From Protopterus annectens (taxonomy: Eukaryota > Chordata > Ceratodontiformes > Protopteridae), in NCBI RefSeq assembly GCF_019279795.1, contig NC_056747.1:1004850432-1004914431 (forward strand): DNA of 64,000 nt, given 5' to 3'. Shown piece after piece: positions 58,229 to 64,000 of this stretch (the stretch's first letter is position 1; every line of letters starts with the position of its first letter). The position numbers and the translations under genes are program-made. Under the pieces are notes generated by a model. That model was not told where the DNA came from. It saw nothing but the letters and a program-made list of their open reading frames with translations, and did not search any database.

Positions 58229-60183
58229 CTCATAATGGCTACTACTACAGCCAATGCACAGGTATAAGCAGGGATAGCTGACGCCAAGTGTAATAACTGT
58301 AAGGATCCACTAGCAGATGCAAAACATAAGTTTTGGGTGCACCCCTAGCCCGCAGGATCTGGGTAGAAATGGCAGAGATAGTCTTCCAAGTACCAAATCA
58401 AACAATGCTGTTCGCTTTAATCTGTGTTCTTGCCTGGTCATACACACTTAATGTGAGTTTCATGCCTATTGGTTATATGGTAATGCACATATGGCTGCAA
58501 AAGGAAGCTGTAAATCGCATAAATTGTTGAAGTACTGAAGACTGAGGCCTGCAACTGTACCTATAGAATTGTTTCACATATTTATTTTCACAAGCTTCTA
58601 TTAAGGAGCTAACATTTTAATATGCTAAATGTTTAATAATAGCTTCAACAACTGAAAATGCAAAACAAGTATGCATATGCAACTAGAAAGCCATCTGGGC
58701 TTCAGCAGTATGGACACCTGTTTGCATACTACAAGATTACCAATGTTTGTTTTGACCTGCTCTGTAGCTGATGAAGGGAATTTTGAAGTGATTTTTGTGA
58801 TGCCCAGTCACCCAGCACTATCATTCAAATGGGAGAAGGCAGGGTATTTTTTTAACATATAGAAATACATGTTTAATTGTAACTCTGCAGTGCTGCATGT
58901 AGTTGTGGCATGTCTACACTGTTTACAGGTATTACAGTGATTCTGATAGCTGGAACACTGTCTATTAAACACATCTTTCCAACATCCAACATGCAATTTT
59001 ATATCATCTACAAGAAAGAAGAGTTTTTCAGCCTATCACAATACGATGAACATCATTCAGAAATACTACAAGCTGATGAGCCATCCTATGAAATCATGCA
59101 TGTGCGACTGATAAGCTTAAATATAATTACAGGTGTTTTTGGTTATGGAAAACATTGTGCAAACATTACTTAATGTACATCAGATGAAACCATCTGCCTG
59201 TCATATGATGGCAGGCTCTTACTTCTTCTGTGGAATGCTATTGCCATCTGGTGGCTTGATGTCTATATAGCATAGATAATAAACTTCCAATGAGAAAGGA
59301 ATTAGTTCAATTGTATTTTTTTAATGCTTGTTGATTTGGGTAGAGATTGTGAACTGATCCAATACGGACCTACTCCAGCTACTTTCTGGAAGTTATAGCA
59401 GAACTTTAGAATTAAATTATGTTTACATTTAGAAATAGCTAGGCAGTGAAAAGTTTTAGCTTAGATATATAATAGAAAGCATCCAAGTTAATCTACAAAA
59501 GAATCATAAATATCAAAACATACACAGGAAATACACCCATAGATGCACAGCATAAAACATTAAAGTAGGTATCACTAAATCACAAGTAACTAAAACACAG
59601 ATTATTATCTGCATATGTACAGATCGGGAAGTATGGACTTAAAATAATCTAAAATAATAGATTACAGTTATATGTATGTCTTTTAATACAGACTACAATC
59701 CCATAATAACCCATTAAGTCTCATTAGATCTTGATCTGTACATTTGTAAATAATATGCACATTATAGTTACTTGTGATTTGTTGGCATTTAGTTTGTTTT
59801 ATGGTGTTTATCCATGGATGTAAAAACAAAGAAATGCTGATGCTTTATATTGTAAAAGAATGTCTTTAACAATTTAGCAGAATGAAACATTATAATTAGC
59901 CATATATAATGGCAGAGAGTGAGAAATTCATATTTTCCCAAAATTAGGAACTGTTGTTTGGTCACATGGGTGCAGTCGGAACAACCAATGAATAGCATCT
60001 TTGCTCCCATAATGATTAAAATATTAACCATCCACTACTCTGCCATGATATATTTGCCATTATTTAAAAATAAATGTTTTACCATATTTAGATAATGCCA
60101 CTGTATGACGTAAGCCACTTTTTGTATCAGTCTCTCTTCCTTGAGATAAGTCTCCAGGTCATGCTTTTCCAGGTCAAGGTGTT
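58229..60183. other. No recognised gene or element
   Basis: AT-rich sequence; frames up to 87 codons without motifs. No repeat shared with the rest of the window was noticed. Confidence 0.45.
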
Positions 60184-60280
60184 TACAGGTTCATAGATGG
60201 ATAATAGGCCAACAACCAATGGGGCCTGTTTAAGCCTAGTTATGCATCGCAAATGTCTGACAAGTTCTCATTTATTTGCT
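60184..60280 (-). mobile_element. CR1 3'-end fragment
   Basis: On the minus strand the sequence runs AAACAGGCCCCATTGGTTGT and ends CTATGAACCTGTAAA, matching the CR1 tails at 20,407 and 47,033. About 100 bp; 5'-truncated. Confidence 0.65.
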
Positions 60281-60929
60281 CATTTATTCTCCTGATTAGA
60301 CAAGCCAAATGCACTGTATCAATGGTCACATGGTCAGAGCTATCCACGTAAACCTCTCAATTCCAGTTATGGGCAACACAGTTCAACTAGACCCGGTATG
60401 GTCTTCCTGTCCATGTGGCAATGATTCATTATCTGCTGGTCTAAAAGGTGATGGTAAGTCAAGAGCTGATGGTTCCTCCTCTGGTGGCACAGATGGCTGC
60501 TAAATACCACATCACATGCAGTGTCTCAAACAGTGGTCATCTACATATACTGTCCCGCTACAGCAGCTGCTACTCTTTGCATCTCCACTCAGCTGTACAC
60601 TATAAATCTTCAGTGGTCAGAATAGGTTTTCACAGTGGTGCAATGCACCTCTGTTGTACATTTCTCAAACAATGCCATCCTTTGCACAATCTATGTATCT
60701 CATTTGTGTTCATTTCCATATCACTATGCATACTGTGTTATGTTTATGTATGCACTGCCCTGTTATATGCATCACTGAATCACCTACACCCCATGCATTG
60801 CCACTACCTGCACTGATCTTTGATGCACATTGCTCTACACATCTGCAGATTCTAGCCACTAAATTTCAACCCAATCAAAAGAAGCAGTACCACCTGAGAC
60901 ACTGCCTCAACCTGTGAATTACTTCAACT

Positions 60930-61108
60930 ACTTCTGGGTAAGGGTACTAAACTGCCTGTGGCAGATTTGTACATCTGTCCTCCCACATCCTTGACAGTTA
61001 TCAAAGAAAGTTTCTCTCATATCGTGTCAGTTTGCAAAAATAAGAAAATAGCAATCCTAGGTGACTTAAATTTAGATTATCTAGGTCAACATACATCTCC
61101 GCTCATTC
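60930..61108 (+). pseudogene. LINE endonuclease scrap (L2/CR1-like)
   Basis: One frame reads LYICPPT (corresponding to YRPP) and KNKKIAILGDLNLDYLGQH (corresponding to the GDFN motif of AP-like endonucleases), then a stop. It differs from the CR1 family of this window, so another LINE type such as L2 or Rex1 is likely. Only about 55 codons remain. Confidence 0.45.
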
Positions 61109-61656
61109 AGAAATAGTAATCATAGGTGACTGCTCTCCCTGCTGTTAGCTCCTGTCTGTTTCTACATCCTGGTTGCTAAAGTAACCATAGGTTACCCTGC
61201 TCCCTGTGGAAAAGTTAAACTCCTGAATTTCTTGCCTAACTGGGACCTTAGACCTGTAGCACAGAATCATAGCTGTGAGAGAACTGTAATTTGTTACAGG
61301 TTCTGAGTTACAGAGATCCATTGGCTGGATTAACTGGGGTTTTTTGGATTGGTTTTCTCTACAGCTTGTCTCCTATAACCTGCACCGTACTGAACTTAAA
61401 GCATTTTTTTACTCAAGACTCTGAGAAGAGTGGAAAGCCTCTTCTTCATCAAAAACAGAAGAAACAAAGCTGCACAGCTGTCATTGGACTCACTCTATAG
61501 TGAGTTGGATGTGCAAAAACCTTTTTCTCTATAGAAAGCCTTCCTAATCCATACACCATTAGCAATTTAAACTTGAGGCTTGAGTAACCTGCATTGAGTG
61601 AAATAAATCACACCCTGAGTTATAGTAAAACCTGCCTGGGATATCTATACGTCCCA
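61109..61656. other. Unclassified; holds a relative of the 45-46 kb repeat
   Basis: GACCTTAGACCTGTAGCACAGAATCATAGCTGTGAGAGAACTGTAA (61,247-61,292) resembles 45,133-45,175, and AGAGTGGAAAGCC near 61,430 resembles 45,620. No gene. Confidence 0.45.
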
Positions 61657-61664
61657 GCCTAAGA

Positions 61665-62005
61665 TAGGGTTGCCATCTTTTCAAACGGCCAAAGTGGGAC
61701 ATTTTCGGTGCAAACATCAGATTTTACAGGCCGACACATACCCACGGTCAGTACAAAGGATAGAACTTAACTTTTTTGCCTAAATAAAAGCTTATTCTTG
61801 TAACATTTTAGTTGCTTATTCTGTTTCTTATAACATTTTGGTATTTTAGATACAGAATAACTGTTTTATGCAACTATTACATAAAATACAGGAAATAATT
61901 TTGTCCTAAAATCTCAGGACATTTGCCATTTTTTAATTTTTTTGTCAGGACACAACTGCCCAAAGAGGGACTGTCCCTCGCAAAGTGGGACAGGTGGTAA
62001 CTCTA
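61665..62005. mobile_element. hAT-type MITE, copy 2
   Basis: 341 bp with ends TAGGGTTGCCATCT and GGTGGTAACTCTA, and a perfect 8-bp target duplication GCCTAAGA (61,657-61,664 and 62,006-62,013). Opposite in orientation to copy 1 at 2,615-2,934 and alignable along its whole length. Confidence 0.88.
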
Positions 62006-62179
62006 GCCTAAGAAATTAGGTAACTCCCTCACTGCTCATTAATATGTCCACTTAATCTAATCTCTGCATCTCAATACCAACCCAGCTCAAAGCAGTTACG
62101 GTCTAACAAGCCCCCAGAATTCTATCTGTCTAAACCATGGACCAGCACTTCTCTACAAATTCTGTAGCCAGCCTGAAAA

Positions 62180-63025
62180 TGACAGGAATCTTGAGACAAT
62201 GTTAGAAGAGTCTCATGCTTTCTGATAATCATCTGTTACTCAAACAGCATAACACAGTGTGTGAGAGATGTACATATATTATGGTACTGGAGGCTACAGT
62301 TTCACACACAGACAACTCAGACATCAGGATCGTCAGCAGCACACCACATACCACACGTCACCATGACCCGTCATGCTACAAATAATCCTTCATATGCTGA
62401 GTTTCTAAAGAGATTAACTTGCCTAATCCTCAAAAACCACTAAAATGCAGCACACAGACACAAAGCATCCTCAGCAACACTGTCCACCTGTTAAGCCTAT
62501 CATGTTACATAGTGCAAGAAGTTCCAGAGTCATGAATGGTAAGCTCATAAGGAATGCATCCACTAAACCAAACATTCTAGTTATAGCTGACTCCATTCTA
62601 AGATATATTGATGTACCTCTTACTAGGCTGTGCAAGGAAGGAGTAATGGTTAGTTGCCTCTCTGGTACCAGAATTCATCAGATCACACATGCACTCAAGT
62701 CTTTGAACAACAACTAAAGGTATGACTCCATCATAGTGTATGTGGGTGTCAGTGACTTCACACATACCTCCTTGGACTATATGAAGAGAAACATGATGGG
62801 GTGCTCAGACTATGTGCCCCAGGCAGTTATGAGCCTAGCGTTAAGCAGCACTCTACCTTTTCCAATGATGATGATGCCACAATATAAGCAAAAATTAATT
62901 GACTTCAATAACTGGCTTAGTTTTTGGTGTGATTTGAAGGGGGTCCAATATTTGTTCAGCCTGGATAACATGATTGCAGACCACATTGTTTCATTGGGAA
63001 TGGCCTGCACCTGTCCCCTCTAGGC
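62180..63025 (+). pseudogene. CR1 4 ORF1 (SGNH-type), broken
   Basis: Fragments follow CR1 1 ORF1 in order: GILRQC and CERC near 62,190-62,265 (Cys motif), ILVIADSILRYIDVPLTRL (GDS changed to ADS), YVGVSDFTHTSLDYMKRN (GVND changed to GVSD), and FNNWLSFWCDLKGVQYLFS. The C-terminal D--H block is frameshifted. A stop at 62,717 splits the domain. Changes at the nucleophile block and at the GxND Asn mean no esterase activity is expected. Confidence 0.75.
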
Positions 63026-63129
63026 TTTTGAATATTGTCAAAGACATTATCCACCCCATATAGCCTTTTTCTCACAATGCCAACCAGATATAGCTACCAC
63101 CACAATGAAACAAGCAAAGGAAATAAGAA

Positions 63130-63900
63130 GGTGTTACTTATCAATGGTAGGAGCCTAAACAAGAAACTGTACTCCCTGCAAGCCTTCCTCACTCTGGAGG
63201 AAGTAAACTTCCATGTAGTGACTGAGACATGGTTTAAAGTGTAGAGAGCACTCTGACTGTGCTGGGCTATAATGCCCTCTACACTTTCAGACCAGCCACT
63301 GCGCAGGAGGGAAAAATTTGGAGGTGTCTCAGTCTTCATTCAGAAGAGACTCACATCAAGGCTGGTTAAACATCATGATGCAATAGAGCTTCTTCGTGTC
63401 CAAATCAACATTAGAAAGGTCTCTTACCACACACTGGTTAGCTACAGAACTCCCTCTACGACCAAAGAAAACCACAATACCTATTTACAAGAACTAGACT
63501 CATTTAGTATTAAATCCAATATCATTTTCATGGGTGATGTAAACTATCCAGCTATAGACTGGGAAACCTACACCATCATTAATGACAAGCACAGAGATTC
63601 CTGGGCTTTGTCAATACAGACACCCTGGAAAAACTAGTCAGAGTACCTACTAGGAGGAATACATCTTAGACCTTGTCCTTAATACTATGGGGGCATCTTG
63701 CCCCATCCCTTGTGTATCTTCCTCTCTTGTTAGGTCTGAACATAAAGCTATCTCCTTTGAAATAAAACTGAATCCAGGGACCACTTTGCCCCTGGTACTT
63801 TTAAAAAAAATTCCATATACCAGAGTTGAAACAGCTGCATAGATGAGGCTATATTCTGTAGAAACAATTAATGGGTATATCTCAAAAAACAAAAACTCCT
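63130..63900 (+). pseudogene. CR1 4 ORF2 endonuclease domain, broken
   Basis: VLLINGRSLNKKLYSLQAFL (start of the endonuclease), VVTETWFKV (catalytic ETW), GGVSVFIQKRLTSRLV, LVSYRTPS (YRPP), IIFMGDVNYPAIDW (GDF changed to GDV) and LVRSEHKAISFEI (SDH changed to SEH) appear in order, with stops near 63,244 and 63,637. The RT lies outside the window. Confidence 0.78.
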
Positions 63901-64000
63901 AGTGGAGTTTTAATATCATCAAGCTTTACAATGAAAGGTAGAGATTATTAGTTAAAAGTAAGAAGAGCAATACACAGAATGACAGACCTCTCATTATTAA

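Larger units (their letters stand above)
62130..64000 (+). mobile_element. CR1 LINE 4, old, 5' half, runs off window
   Basis: Plus-strand CR1 containing decayed ORF1 and the endonuclease part of ORF2. The start is approximate: homology to CR1 1 is visible from about the position corresponding to 11,860. The remainder lies beyond the window. Confidence 0.78.

Noticed and set aside
60448..60816. 122-codon frame with hydrophobic C-terminus
   Set aside because: Composition is His/Leu/Cys-rich without a family match and without a plausible gene context.

Overview
This window looks like repeat-dominated chromosome from a non-amniote vertebrate with a large genome (lungfish- or amphibian-like; the species cannot be fixed from sequence alone). 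It is AT-rich and poor in CpG, with long (TA)n, (GT)n and (CA)n tracts. Nearly all recognisable coding sequence belongs to transposable elements: CR1 LINEs, DIRS tyrosine-recombinase retrotransposons, Penelope-like elements (PLEs), a PIF/Harbinger transposase and its Myb-like partner, hAT-type MITEs, tRNA-derived SINEs of V-SINE type, and the C-terminal end of a LINE with a restriction-like endonuclease. No conventional host protein gene was recognised. The only possible host gene is a tRNA-Asp(GTC)-like sequence at 2,981-3,052.

Layout. 1-4.3 kb: a diverged ~1.2 kb tandem duplication carrying two V-SINEs, a hAT MITE, the tRNA-Asp-like sequence and an unclassified insertion. 6.2-16.4 kb: a decayed DIRS element on the minus strand, split by a PLE (13-bp target duplication) that itself holds a nearly full-length CR1 (4.3 kb). 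The CR1 has an intact ORF1 and an ORF2 broken by a 93-bp insertion of another CR1 tail. 16.4-45 kb: a mosaic of large direct and inverted duplications, tRNA-like repeat modules, microsatellites and a 5'-truncated CR1. It contains a broken Harbinger Myb-like gene (26.6-29.4 kb, plus strand), a Harbinger transposase that has lost its catalytic core (43.1-43.9 kb, minus strand) and a young PLE with a perfect 16-bp target duplication (40.3-41.9 kb). 47.0-52.1 kb: a four-level nest, CR1 containing a hAT-like MITE, containing a PLE, containing a V-SINE. 52.6-53.5 kb: RLE-type LINE remnant. 53.7-58.2 kb: a second DIRS element with inverted terminal repeats but no visible recombinase. 58-64 kb: CR1 scraps, a second copy of the 2.6-kb hAT MITE family, and the 5' half of an old CR1 running off the window end.

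The gene content is therefore retrotransposition and transposition machinery: SGNH-hydrolase ORF1 proteins, AP-like endonuclease/reverse transcriptase ORF2, GIY-YIG endonuclease, DIRS gag/RT/RNase H, and Harbinger transposase with its DNA-binding partner. Almost every copy is disabled. The order of events can be read from target duplications and nesting. The three PLE insertions share one architecture: an inverted partial copy on the left and a differently ended copy on the right.
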